DNA of 64,000 bases from Bacteroidales bacterium UBA4333 (GCA_002394335.1 DGTP01000009.1:1-64000), one strand, 5' to 3'. Shown: positions 7,967 to 16,255, numbered from the stretch's first letter. Notes: generated from the sequence alone by a model not told the origin. Program-made: numbers and translations.

Positions 7967-10499
7967 TGCTTTCTATATCTACCGCAACGACGGCGATTTC
8001 AACGGTTTCTTCTACGACGAAGTGCAGGAGATGCGGTATTCCAAACTGGCACTGGACTCCACCGAACAGGAGCAGTATGTCACTTACGAAGTCGTCCTTG
8101 CCGACACCATTTACCGTATTCCGCTGACTGCCATCGACTCCATCGGTTTCCAGCAACCGGAGATCCGCTTCAACCCCAAGGCGCATTTCCTGGTCCGGGA
8201 CGGATACGAACCTTATCTGAATACGGTGAAAATCAACGGATGTACATTCAAGGACCTGCCGTCCAATCTGCCCATTCAGGTCGGCGATGTGCTGATTGGT
8301 CTGCCTTCCGACCCGCGTGCGGAGACACTGTATATCAATACGCCCGGAAACTTGGGACCCGGCAGCTTCGCATGCGTCGTGGACGGCTTGAAATCATGGG
8401 AATATAACGGCAGTATCATTACGGAAGCAACCGGACATCCTGTTGATCAACTCAGCGATGTCTTTGAGCAATACATCACCGTAGAGCAAGTGACGATAGA
8501 CAAAAACAATCAGGTACACCGCCGGATTGCCGGGTGCGACGAAAACGGTATGCCGCGCAAAGCGCTTGCCGTCGGCGGTGAAGGCGATATGGATTTGTTC
8601 ACTTTCCAATTTAATCTCACCCGTGAATGGCAACCGTCCAACATAGGCAAGATAGACCTCAATGCCGAAATCGAACTGAAAGACAAGCTGCGGGTGGCAT
8701 ATGACATCTCCTTGTTCAAGTTCTACGCCAAAATAACGAACGAGATGCATTTCAAAATCAAGCCCTCCGTTGGACTGCAACTCAACGCCAGCTATGAGGC
8801 TACTTCGGACGACTGGGCTGCGCTGCCGCATATCATGTTCCCTGCCGCCTGCCCGATCTTTGAGACGAATCCGACTCCGATGTTCTTCTTCCGCGTGGAC
8901 GGTACCGCGGAAGCACGGCTGAACCTGCCGGCTGTAAAGTTGGGTATAGGAACGGATTTTATTCTCAATTCCGCCAACATCATCTTCCCCGTCGCTTTCG
9001 GCGTGCATTTCGTGCCGGACGAGTCTTCAAAGATAGACGATGACATGCTCGATTTCTCCGCCGCTGCAAACATCAAGGCTATGGTGCAGACGGGTATCAA
9101 ATTCCAAATGAACATAGCTACCGCCAGTTGGTTCAAGAAACTGGTGAACGCCGATCTGGGACTGCACCTCTATACGGGACCCAAACTGTCCACTATGTTC
9201 ACCTTTAATCCCGGTAATCTGGCAAAAGAGGCGGATCAACCCACTGCGCTCAGTGCTGTTTATACTTCGCTCCAAAGATCCAACATCTTTTTATCACTGC
9301 TGTCCGTTGACTTGGAGGCGAAAGCCAAAGCGTCGGCATTCGGGAAAAACCCGGTGGAGAAGAAATTCTTCGACACCAATGTATCCTTCCTCAATGACAC
9401 CGTCTTTTTTGTACCTACTTTTGATTCACTGACGGTGGACTATGACTCTACCACCTTCAAACTGGATGTACGTCTGTTTCCGCGCAAGCAGAAAGTCATC
9501 GGCGGGTCGCATTACCAGCTGGCGGAACGGAATGTATCGACCAATGAGGTAATCATGCACAAACCTGTTTATTATATCGGGATTAATGACAGAGACAGCG
9601 ACATCGTCTATTCCTTCGATAATATCCGTGCGGACGGCAAAACCCGCCATTTCTTCCCGGTGGTGCTCTTCGGCAGCCAGAGAACAAGCAGGGCTGTTAC
9701 GGAGAGATATTTTTCCCCGGGTGTATATTTCGAACTGGACAAAGACTCGCTTGTCTTCGGCGCCAAAGACAATCTCCGGCAGCAGATCACCATTCATACG
9801 AATGTCCTGCAAAGTGGTTTGATCATGAATAATACCACCAGCTGTGGCATCAACACGAATAGCAAGAATACCGGTATAAAAGCCACTAACGCACAGAACG
9901 GCGAATATACCGCGATCTTTGAAGCTGCACCCAATACAACGGTCTTCGACCGGGAGACGAGCGCACAAGACCCCACGCATCCTTGGATAAGAGCCTCCTC
10001 ACAGGGAAAAATGGATCACACGCGGTCTATCGGTATGTACCAGGGAGTGGATCTGTCCAATGTAGAACTCAGTTTGAGCACTTCCTTCCGGGACGATCAG
10101 GGGAAAACACACACTTATGGCTATAAGGGAGCTGTTACCGTTACGCCGTACAGCAGAGACTCCGTGCATGTGGAAGGCACGTACACGAAAAATGGCATTG
10201 ACAACGCCACCGAGACCTACACGGTTTCTTTTGATTTTGTGCGCAAGCCGCAGTACAACGGCAACGATCATTTAACCGTCGCTTCCGGCTCATTCTCCTA
10301 CCATTACGAAGCCCAATCGGAGACCTCCAAAACGGAGATTCGGTATGATGTCACCTTCGGTGGGATTACCGGAACGCAATCCGGTGCCTCCGGCTCCCTG
10401 CAGAACGGCTCTTACAAGAAATGGAAAGACGGAGAAGTGACTGACGAAAGAGAAATGGGAACAACCTCGGAGGCACGTTTCACGCTCACTGCCAAATAA
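7836..10499 (+). CDS. Large exported protein, paralogue of 3048-5771
   Basis: An 887-residue protein whose first ~43 residues are almost identical to those of the 3048 gene and whose next ~80 keep the same pattern (FYIYRNDGDFNGFFYDEV, VLADTIYRIPL, AIDSIGFQQPEI). Beyond that the two have diverged but still align (DQLSDVFEQYITVEQV, FGAKDNLRQQITIHTN). Predicted mainly beta, exported, and without a recognisable enzyme motif. It forms a likely transcript with the small T9SS-tail gene upstream and the genes at 10532 and 11262 downstream, ending at the terminator at 12021. Function unknown. Confidence 0.8.
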   Translation: MRTIVKSQKSKAERPFSRAVSRSIFVFILYSLSAAVFTPIKAQDAFYIYRNDGDFNGFFYDEVQEMRYSKLALDSTEQEQYVTYEVVLADTIYRIPLTAIDSIGFQQPEIRFNPKAHFLVRDGYEPYLNTVKINGCTFKDLPSNLPIQVGDVLIGLPSDPRAETLYINTPGNLGPGSFACVVDGLKSWEYNGSIITEATGHPVDQLSDVFEQYITVEQVTIDKNNQVHRRIAGCDENGMPRKALAVGGEGDMDLFTFQFNLTREWQPSNIGKIDLNAEIELKDKLRVAYDISLFKFYAKITNEMHFKIKPSVGLQLNASYEATSDDWAALPHIMFPAACPIFETNPTPMFFFRVDGTAEARLNLPAVKLGIGTDFILNSANIIFPVAFGVHFVPDESSKIDDDMLDFSAAANIKAMVQTGIKFQMNIATASWFKKLVNADLGLHLYTGPKLSTMFTFNPGNLAKEADQPTALSAVYTSLQRSNIFLSLLSVDLEAKAKASAFGKNPVEKKFFDTNVSFLNDTVFFVPTFDSLTVDYDSTTFKLDVRLFPRKQKVIGGSHYQLAERNVSTNEVIMHKPVYYIGINDRDSDIVYSFDNIRADGKTRHFFPVVLFGSQRTSRAVTERYFSPGVYFELDKDSLVFGAKDNLRQQITIHTNVLQSGLIMNNTTSCGINTNSKNTGIKATNAQNGEYTAIFEAAPNTTVFDRETSAQDPTHPWIRASSQGKMDHTRSIGMYQGVDLSNVELSLSTSFRDDQGKTHTYGYKGAVTVTPYSRDSVHVEGTYTKNGIDNATETYTVSFDFVRKPQYNGNDHLTVASGSFSYHYEAQSETSKTEIRYDVTFGGITGTQSGASGSLQNGSYKKWKDGEVTDEREMGTTSEARFTLTAK

Positions 10500-10531
10500 C
10501 ACAAACAACACACTAAAAAACTATTAAATTT

Positions 10532-11242
10532 ATGAAAAAGATCTTAATTATTTTGATGGCTGCTATGGTAGCCGCAGGCAGCGTCTCGGCTGCGGACAAC
10601 AAGAAAGCATCCAATGCAAAGGCTAACACTAAGACCACTGCGAAGGCTAACACCAAGACCACTGCGAAGCCTAACACCAAGACCACTGCGAAGCCTAACA
10701 CCAAGACCACTGCAAAGGCTAACACCAAGACCACTGCAAAGGCTAACACCAAGACCACTGCGAAGGCCGCTCCCAAATCAGACAAAGAGTACACCCACAG
10801 CGTCGGTGTCGTTGCAGGCTCAGGTATCGGTTTCCAGTACAAGAAAATGGTGAGTGCCCATTTCACGCTGATCGAGGAGTTCGGTTATCTCGGTAGCTGG
10901 GCAGCTGCCGGAGACGGTTTCAGTACACCTGCCTTCGGCGCAGTGAACGACCTTGTGCTGGCGTATCAGGCTAAGTGCGCGGAAGGCAAAGGAATCCGTC
11001 TCGACTACTATGTGGGCGGTCAGATCAAAGGCGGTTATATCGACATGGGTGCTGCCGGAGGTATCGTAGGCGCAGGTGCTGCCGCAGGTATAGAAGCCAA
11101 GATGCAGAATGCCCCTATCGCTTTCTCCTTCGACTTCCGACCCGGTTACGGCTGTCTTCTGGGTGATGACGGGACGGGAAATATCGGAGCTTTCCATGTG
11201 TTCGACTGGACACTCAACCTCGGTGTACGGTACACGTTCTAA
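10532..11242 (+). CDS. Outer-membrane-type protein with KANTKTTA repeats
   Basis: A 236-residue exported protein. The signal peptide ends at SVSAAD. Residues 30-77 are six copies of an eight-residue repeat (KANTKTTA or KPNTKTTA), a basic Thr/Ala/Lys linker of the kind that spans peptidoglycan or resists compaction. The rest looks like a small beta-barrel: HSVGVVAGSGIGFQYKK, HFTLIEEFGYLG, a Gly/Ala-rich middle, and a terminal strand with aromatic end (LNLGVRYTF), a typical outer-membrane insertion signal. It sits 32 bp after the long exported gene and probably shares its transcript. Confidence 0.7.
   Translation: MKKILIILMAAMVAAGSVSAADNKKASNAKANTKTTAKANTKTTAKPNTKTTAKPNTKTTAKANTKTTAKANTKTTAKAAPKSDKEYTHSVGVVAGSGIGFQYKKMVSAHFTLIEEFGYLGSWAAAGDGFSTPAFGAVNDLVLAYQAKCAEGKGIRLDYYVGGQIKGGYIDMGAAGGIVGAGAAAGIEAKMQNAPIAFSFDFRPGYGCLLGDDGTGNIGAFHVFDWTLNLGVRYTF
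10619..10762 (+). repeat. 24-bp coding tandem repeat, six units
   Basis: Six in-frame 24-bp units, starting AAGGCTAACACYAAGACCAC or AAGCCTAACACCAAGACCAC, followed by a partial seventh. The units are nearly identical at the DNA level, so copy number may vary by slippage. Confidence 0.95.
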
Positions 11243-11261
11243 AGAAATAACATCAACCATT

Positions 11262-12002
11262 ATGAAAAAGATTTTATTCTGCGCCTTTGCGCTGGTAGCC
11301 GGCGCACTGGCATTCACCTCTTGCGAGGGAAACAAAAACAACCCGGACAACCCGCAGGAGCAGGAAATCAAACCCGCCGACCTCATTGGTAGCATGTGGC
11401 GCGCGGACAGTGTGTTCATCAATAACGTCCCCGGAGGACCGCACGCCATCGTTGAGGTGCTGGACGCACAGAAAGCGGTTGTGAACGGCGACACGGCCGA
11501 GTACTCCTTCAAGGGCAACATACTCAACTTCCGCGGCGGCGAGATTGAGGTTTCCGCTTATACCGGAAAAACGGCCATTCTCAGCCTGCCGGACGGAGGA
11601 CCGAAGATGTATATGAGCAGACTGCCGGAGCGGGATATGCAAAACCAGATTATGAATCCCCAAACCGCCGATTTCGTAGGCACCTGGCAACTCGCGTACT
11701 ATACGATGAATGCCGTTACTTTTGAGGGTGCATGGAACACCATGGGCACGAACCCCGGTGTCGAGACTTGGGAGCTCCGCGCAGACGGTACCGCCACGTA
11801 TCATAGCACCTTCTTCAACAAGACCGAAAACGGCACTTGGAGCTATGAGTATGGCATGCTGATGGTCGCTAACCCCGCACAGAGTCACCTTCGTGACGAG
11901 AACGACCGCATCACCGTGCAGCCCCTCACCAAAAACTGGATGGGCTTCGTCCGCGGCGACGGCAATACCACCTATCAATGGTTCTTCGTCCGCGTGAAAT
12001 AA
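11262..12002 (+). CDS. Lipoprotein, lipocalin-like
   Basis: About 246 residues from the ATG at 11262; the frame is open further upstream, but only this start gives a signal peptide (MKKILFCAFALVAGALAFTS before Cys21). Two beta-rich halves follow: one with IGSMWRADSVFIN and ILNFRGGEIEVSAY, the other with FVGTWQLAYYTMN, ATYHSTFFNKTENGTWSYEY and WFFVRVK at the end. GTW plus short strands is typical of lipocalin-like Bacteroidales lipoproteins. It begins 19 bp after the barrel gene and is followed by a terminator. Function unknown; probably outer-membrane anchored. Confidence 0.75.
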   Translation: MKKILFCAFALVAGALAFTSCEGNKNNPDNPQEQEIKPADLIGSMWRADSVFINNVPGGPHAIVEVLDAQKAVVNGDTAEYSFKGNILNFRGGEIEVSAYTGKTAILSLPDGGPKMYMSRLPERDMQNQIMNPQTADFVGTWQLAYYTMNAVTFEGAWNTMGTNPGVETWELRADGTATYHSTFFNKTENGTWSYEYGMLMVANPAQSHLRDENDRITVQPLTKNWMGFVRGDGNTTYQWFFVRVK

Positions 12003-12020
12003 CCAACCACACCCATACCG

Positions 12021-12055
12021 AAAAAGCACTCGCGGGTGTTCGTGAGTGCTTTTTT
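12021..12055 (+). terminator. Rho-independent terminator
   Basis: AAAGCACTC pairs with GAGTGCTTT around the internal bases GCGGGTGTTCGT, followed by a run of T. It ends the transcript of the genes between 7351 and 12002. Confidence 0.85.
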
Positions 12056-12086
12056 CGTTTGTAACCCCGAATCGGTCATTAGCGTT

Positions 12087-12467
12087 TTAGGGTAACTCCT
12101 TCACCACTACCGCCCGCACAAAATTGGGAAACTGCATGCAGGCTTCTTTGTCCGTCAGCTGCGCGCGCCAGAGGCTGTAAAGCTCCATGTAACGCGGATG
12201 GGACTTGTCGCGGATGATAGCCCCAGCCGCGCGGCAGGCTTCCTTCCATTTGCTGCGTTGGTTTACCTCGCCCTGCGTCAAAGGGTGCTTTTTATAATCG
12301 CGCGGTTCTTGGGCGTAGATCTCTTTCGGACCAAGCCCCACCACTTCGCCCGTGATCGGGTCCTTCACGCCTTTGCGGCGGGTGACTAACCGGTGTGCAT
12401 AGTCTTTCTTTTTGCTGAGTGCGCCGGTGAAAGACTCAAAACCGGCTGTAGGTACATATCTTGCCAT
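12087..12467 (-). CDS. Conserved small protein next to DUF3987 gene
   Basis: A 126-residue basic cytoplasmic protein with no signal peptide. It has a motif near the start (GALSKKKDYAHRLVTRRKGV), then DPITGEVVGLGPKEIYAQ and RWKEACRAAGAIIRDKSHP-like text (residues around QRSKWKEACR). I recognise it only as a type found near mobile or DUF3987 genes in Bacteroidales; no function is known to me. It is transcribed in the same direction as the DUF3987 gene, and its 5' region (12468-12761) carries an inverted repeat and the first copy of the structured element. DNA or RNA binding is a guess from its charge. Confidence 0.65.
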   Translation of the reverse strand: MARYVPTAGFESFTGALSKKKDYAHRLVTRRKGVKDPITGEVVGLGPKEIYAQEPRDYKKHPLTQGEVNQRSKWKEACRAAGAIIRDKSHPRYMELYSLWRAQLTDKEACMQFPNFVRAVVVKELP

Positions 12468-12503
12468 AATACTATTTTTTATTTTGGAAGTTAAATTTTT
12501 GTT

Positions 12504-12566
12504 ATGACCGTTTTGACCTTTTTGACCGTTTCACCTCCAAATGGTCAATACGGTCAATACGGTCAT
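12504..12566. repeat. 28-bp imperfect inverted repeat built from TTGACC units
   Basis: Left arm 12504-12531 and right arm 12539-12566, separated by 7 bases. Each arm has three spaced TTGACC-like units (ATGACCGT, TTGACC, TTGACC and their complements), with 24 of 28 positions matching. It lies 37 bp upstream of the minus-strand gene starting at 12467: operator or recombination site. Confidence 0.6.
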
Positions 12567-12600
12567 GTCATTTTTTTATTGCATCCGCCAAGTTTGCCAC

Positions 12601-12710
12601 TTGGGGTCCCCGAAAATTTTAATTTTTGGGGAGAGCGGAGGCACAAGTTGCCTGTTTATTAAGCGGAGCGGTATAAACCATTGCACACTTGTTGCCGAAC
12701 GCGATCGTTA
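12601..12710 (-). ncRNA. Candidate structured RNA element, copy 1
   Basis: On the minus strand this reads GCGTTCGGCAACAAGT first and CGGGGACCCCAA last. Helix A pairs 12687-12696 with 12640-12648 (one bulged A). Helix B pairs GTTTAT (12673-12678) with ATAAAC (12654-12659) and closes a 13-base loop, ACCGCTCCGCTTA. Helix C pairs CCCC (12628-12631) with GGGG (12608-12611) and continues through AT-rich pairs. Copy 2 at 14069-14187 keeps all three helices with different bases. It lies in the 5' region of the gene starting at 12467. I do not recognise the class. Confidence 0.6.
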
Positions 12711-12761
12711 TAGATTCTTGTATATTCTTAGTCATCTGTTATCCATTGCCGAGGGTATTCC

Positions 12762-14030
12762 CTATGCAGAGGCAAGGCGTTTCCTGTACACACCGTGACG
12801 GATCTTTTGTACAAACCCTTTCTCCTGCCATTCTTCATTCCACCGGGTAGCGGTGCGATAAGACAAGCCTTGGCTCTTCGCTTCTGTAACCAAGTTTTGG
12901 ACACTATACTCCGCAGGCAGCAGACTCAGCAGCACCTGTCTCTGGTCCAACACCTGCACCTGCGGCACCGCCTCTTCTTCCACTCCCTTGATCATCTTGT
13001 ACGCCGCAGCCATATGCAGCATCAGCTTGTTCCCGATCATCTCCGCTATCCGGTAATCCGCATCCGAACATGCCAAATCTGAATGCTGACGGCTGAAGGC
13101 TGATGGCTTCTCCGCCTCCCGTAACGCGCTCAATATCATCGCCATCCGCTCGATCTGCACCGCCATACGCAGTACCACGGAGTGGAAATTCTGCCCGAGC
13201 AACTGCATCAGCATCGGGTATGCGTTCTCCAAGTGCTGACCCAGACGCGCCCTTTGCTCATCGCTCAGCCGGAACTCTACTGGCTTGCTGAAATAGAGCT
13301 GCTCATACAGTCTGTACAACTGTTCCGCTGCCACATACATGACGCCGTTACTGCCGCGTCCCGGCTCCACATACTGATGGCTGAACGCCTGCTGGTCATT
13401 CACAATCAACGTCAGCAACCGCGAGAAATAACCGTTCTCGATACTCGGCACCAACGCTTTGTACTGGCTGAAGGTGCCGGTGAGGAGTACGGAGAGTTGC
13501 GGACAGGCGATGACGGAAGAGTTGTTCGCACGGTTGCGTGTGATGGGTTCGTGCTCGGCTGCCTTACGCAAGGCGGTGTTGTAGTTCGCCACGGACGAAC
13601 GCCATACATCGGTGATGACCGATCCTTCGGACTCGTGGATATATCCGCGCCCGTTCTGTTTCTCCAGTTGGCGGTAGAAACCCGGATAGGAGGAGTCGCC
13701 GGCAATGACCAGCGGTTGCGCCTCATGCACCTTGCTCACCAACTCCAACGCGAGGTTGGCGATACCTTTTCCGCAAGCGGCGGAACCCACAATGAAGCAT
13801 TGCAGATTGGGAAAATACTTCTTCCCCGTCAGTCCGTAGCGGAAATAGAGATTGGGCATACAGCTTCCTGCGGCGGTGAGGAGCGCAAGCAGGAGTATGT
13901 CTTTCTCCGCGTCCGACTGCGCGAGTGCCATGATGGGTTGGATGATTGCCGGCAGTGCCTCCGGCTCGATGTGTTTGGCGATGTGGAGATCCTGCTCCTC
14001 CTTCGCCGGAATAGATAGATTGTTGATCAT
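12762..14030 (-). CDS. DUF3987-type primase/helicase-like protein
   Basis: A 422-residue protein resembling the DUF3987 family common in Bacteroides mobile regions. The P-loop-like motif is FIVGSAACGKG (the usual Ser/Thr after GK is Gly here), then VIAGDSSYPGFYRQL, ESEGSVITDVW (a Walker B-like acidic pair) and LLTGTFSQYKAL. The end (YSVQNLVTEAKSQGLSYRTA, then TRWNEEWQEKG) looks like a winged-helix domain. Such proteins are thought to act in replication or transfer of accessory elements; that is not shown here. Its 5' region holds copy 2 of the structured element. The segment SAFSRQHSDLA is encoded by a short repetitive stretch (13085-13107). Confidence 0.75.
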   Translation of the reverse strand: MINNLSIPAKEEQDLHIAKHIEPEALPAIIQPIMALAQSDAEKDILLLALLTAAGSCMPNLYFRYGLTGKKYFPNLQCFIVGSAACGKGIANLALELVSKVHEAQPLVIAGDSSYPGFYRQLEKQNGRGYIHESEGSVITDVWRSSVANYNTALRKAAEHEPITRNRANNSSVIACPQLSVLLTGTFSQYKALVPSIENGYFSRLLTLIVNDQQAFSHQYVEPGRGSNGVMYVAAEQLYRLYEQLYFSKPVEFRLSDEQRARLGQHLENAYPMLMQLLGQNFHSVVLRMAVQIERMAMILSALREAEKPSAFSRQHSDLACSDADYRIAEMIGNKLMLHMAAAYKMIKGVEEEAVPQVQVLDQRQVLLSLLPAEYSVQNLVTEAKSQGLSYRTATRWNEEWQEKGFVQKIRHGVYRKRLASA

Positions 14031-14068
14031 AATTAGTAAGGTGTTAAATGGTTTAAAAATGTTAATAT

Positions 14069-14187
14069 TTGGGGTCCCCGACGGGCGCTAACAGAGTGCA
14101 CCCGGTGGGGAGAGCGGAGGCAATGGTCGCACTTACCGATTAGCGGTAGCGGTTCGGTCTTTTGCGACCCATTTGCCGAACGCGACC
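14069..14187 (-). ncRNA. Candidate structured RNA element, copy 2
   Basis: On the minus strand this reads from GGTCGCGTTCGGCAAATGG to CGGGGACCCCAA. Helix A: 14163-14177 with 14119-14131 (13 bp, two bulges). Helix B: ACCGA (14154-14158) with TCGGT (14135-14139), closing the loop ACCGCTACCGCTAA. Helix C: CCCC/GGGG extended by CGGGTGC/GCGCCCG. The loop and the flanks TGCCTCCGCTCTCCCC and GGGGACCCCAA are conserved with copy 1, while the helix bases differ in a compensated way. It lies 39 bp upstream of the DUF3987 start. Confidence 0.62.
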
Positions 14188-14640
14188 TTCTATTATATAG
14201 GCGTTTTTGGCATAGCTACGCAGGTAAATGCGCCTTTGGGTGTTCTCGGGTGACGCACCGGGTAGCGACATTTATTCCCCTTTCCACCCCTTATATAATA
14301 AGGGCTCCCAAAAAGCACCGCAAATCCTGTCGCTTTTTTCTCAGTCGGCGTTTTCTTTCGGCATTTCCTCTTTGGCATCCGCCATGCATGGCGGATTGGA
14401 AATGCCGCCTCTGCCGGTTGTCTCTTTCGGTGGCATTCTTGCCGCCGTTGCCTTCTTTGTATTGTGCCGACTGTCAGTCGGCGTTTTCTTTGTCCTCTCT
14501 CGCCTAAATTTGCCTATCCCTGCCTAAATCTGCCTATATTCGGCCTAAAGCGGCTTATTTATGCCTGATTATGCCCCCAAAAATCCCCCTCCCTCTTGCA
14601 TTTCTCAAAAAAACACTCTCTAATCACATTTTTTCGCTTA
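14188..14640. other. Non-coding stretch rich in palindromes and short repeats
   Basis: No convincing gene. It holds a perfect 20-bp palindrome, ATCCGCCATGCATGGCGGAT (14377-14396), inside an outer 9-bp inverted repeat (GGCATTTCC 14360-14368, GGAAATGCC 14398-14406). It also has a hairpin GCCGACTG-T-CAGTCGGC (14466-14482), an 18-bp direct repeat TCAGTCGGCGTTTTCTTT (14341-14358 and 14474-14491), and degenerate 20-bp tandem repeats starting GCCTAAAT (14502-14561). This could be a recombination, replication or termination site. Confidence 0.55.
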
Positions 14641-14644
14641 AATG

Positions 14645-14676
14645 TTTGCATATATGCGCAAAAAGTTGTATCTTTG
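14645..14676 (+). promoter_or_regulatory. Promoter of hipBA
   Basis: TTTG at 14645-14648, 20 bp, TATCTTTG at 14669-14676. The surrounding ~68 bp (14610-14677) recur almost identically at 23823-23889 before another gene. Confidence 0.8.
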
Positions 14677-14710
14677 CGCAGAATTTTGAACATTAAGCAC
14701 AAATACACGT

Positions 14711-15016
14711 ATGAAAAGAGCACTATTGCCTAAGCACGAGAGACTACTTCATGATTTAGGAGAAAACATCCGTTTGGCTCGGTTACGGCGTAATTTGCCT
14801 TCTGAACAAGTGGCGGAAAGAGCCGGTATAGCGCGCAACACCCTTATCAAGATAGAGAACGGCGATGAGGGAGTGGCGATAGGCTATTACCTGCGTGTGC
14901 TCATAGTGCTCGGTTTGGAAGAGGATTTGCATTCCGTTGCGCAAGATGATATCCTCGGCCGCAAACTACAAGACGCAGGACTAACTATCTCTAAACGCGT
15001 GACTAAAGCCAAATAA
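14711..15016 (+). CDS. hipB: HipB-like XRE antitoxin/regulator
   Basis: A 101-residue DNA-binding protein with a central helix-turn-helix of the XRE/Cro type (LGENIRLARLRRNLPSEQVA, then ERAGIARNTLIKIENGDEGV), the usual HipB arrangement. It sits 3 bp upstream of the HipA-type kinase gene in the same orientation. By analogy with HipBA modules it should bind the operon's operator and neutralise the kinase. Its promoter is at 14645-14676; the palindromes upstream may include its operator, though none overlaps the -7 box. Classified by fold and neighbour. Confidence 0.85.
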   Translation: MKRALLPKHERLLHDLGENIRLARLRRNLPSEQVAERAGIARNTLIKIENGDEGVAIGYYLRVLIVLGLEEDLHSVAQDDILGRKLQDAGLTISKRVTKAK

Positions 15017-15019
15017 TCT

Positions 15020-16255
15020 ATGCAAACAATATACATCTATTTTGACGATTTCCGCGTAGAGACACCCGTTCTAATGGGGCGTCTGTTTGCGCAACCTTCA
15101 CGTGGAAAGGAGATATTCTCGTTTGAGTTTGAGCCCGAGTGGTTACAGACTCCATATTGCCGTTTGTTAGACCCGGATTTGCAGTTGTTCAGGGGACGGC
15201 AGTTCTTGGCGGATGACAAGGCCAACTTTGGTATTTTCACAGACTCCGCTCCGGATAGATGGGGCAGAGTGTTGCTTGAACGCAGAGAGTCCATTCACTC
15301 AAAAGACGAGCAACGCCCTCGGAAAACACTCATGGAAAGTGACTTCCTCTTGGGTGTCTGTGATAGCACGCGTATGGGTGCACTACGCCTGAAAACAGAT
15401 TTGAATGGTCCGTTCCTTGATGATGACTCGCAATATACGACACCGCCTTTCACTTCCTTGCGCGAACTGGAACAAGCCAGTTTGCATCTGGAAAACGATG
15501 ATGACCCCAATATGCGCAAATGGCTGCAAATCTTATTAGCCCCCTGTTCTTCGTTAGGAGGAGCAAGACCGAAAGCGAATGTGCAAGCACCGGATGGCTC
15601 CTTGTGGATAGCCAAATTCCCGAGTCGAAGCGATCGGCAAGATATAGGAGCATGGGAAGCGGTTGCGATGCAATTAGCCCGTGCTTGCGGCATTACTGTC
15701 GCCGATTTTGATTGCATCCGGTTCAATCAACACGCGTCATTCTTGACACGCCGCTTTGATCGTACGCAAGATGGTAAGCGCATCCATTTCACATCTGCGA
15801 TGACTATGCTCGGCTATCATGACGGTCATACGGACGGGTGCTCTTATCTGGAACTCGCCGAGTGGATTGCACGCAACAGTTGCCAAGCGCAAAAAGACTT
15901 AGAGGAACTATGGAAACGGCTGGTCTTTAATATCGCCGTCAGCAACTGCGACGACCACCTGCGCAATCACGGCTTCCTGCTGTCTAAAGAAGGTTGGAGA
16001 CTTGCGCCCGCCTATGATTTGAATCCTATGTATTACGGCACCGGATTAAGCCTTAATATTGACGAACATTCCAATGCTTTGGATTTTGAGCTGGCTACTG
16101 ATGTCGCTCCGTACTTCGGTATTGATGCTGCTAAATCTGCTCAAATCGTTGATTCCATCAAACGGCATGTGGCTGATTGGCGCAAATGGGCTATGCACTA
16201 TCACATTCCCCGCGAAGAACAAGAACTAATGGCACCGGCATTCAGAGTGGAATAA
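15020..16255 (+). CDS. hipA: HipA-type serine/threonine kinase toxin
   Basis: A 411-residue protein matching full-length HipA. The N-terminal HipA_N-like region (MGRLFAQPSRGKEIFSFEF) includes FGIFTDSAPDRWGRVLLERR. Next comes the Gly-rich phospho-acceptor loop CSSLGGARPKA. The kinase core has FNIAVSNCDDHLRNHGFLL (catalytic Asp, with His and Asn as in HipA) and LAPAYDLNP as the metal-binding DFG equivalent. Known HipA toxins phosphorylate glutamyl- or tryptophanyl-tRNA synthetase and cause growth arrest; the target here is unknown. All catalytic residues I can identify are present. It is followed by a strong terminator. Confidence 0.92.
   Translation: MQTIYIYFDDFRVETPVLMGRLFAQPSRGKEIFSFEFEPEWLQTPYCRLLDPDLQLFRGRQFLADDKANFGIFTDSAPDRWGRVLLERRESIHSKDEQRPRKTLMESDFLLGVCDSTRMGALRLKTDLNGPFLDDDSQYTTPPFTSLRELEQASLHLENDDDPNMRKWLQILLAPCSSLGGARPKANVQAPDGSLWIAKFPSRSDRQDIGAWEAVAMQLARACGITVADFDCIRFNQHASFLTRRFDRTQDGKRIHFTSAMTMLGYHDGHTDGCSYLELAEWIARNSCQAQKDLEELWKRLVFNIAVSNCDDHLRNHGFLLSKEGWRLAPAYDLNPMYYGTGLSLNIDEHSNALDFELATDVAPYFGIDAAKSAQIVDSIKRHVADWRKWAMHYHIPREEQELMAPAFRVE

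Noticed and set aside
10619..10762. CRISPR-like regular repeat
   Set aside because: Units are contiguous 24-bp in-frame codons without spacers, inside a gene, and there are no cas genes.
13182..14018. 278-codon plus-strand ORF opposite the DUF3987 gene
   Set aside because: Overlaps a recognisable DUF3987 protein on the other strand; no start context or domain.
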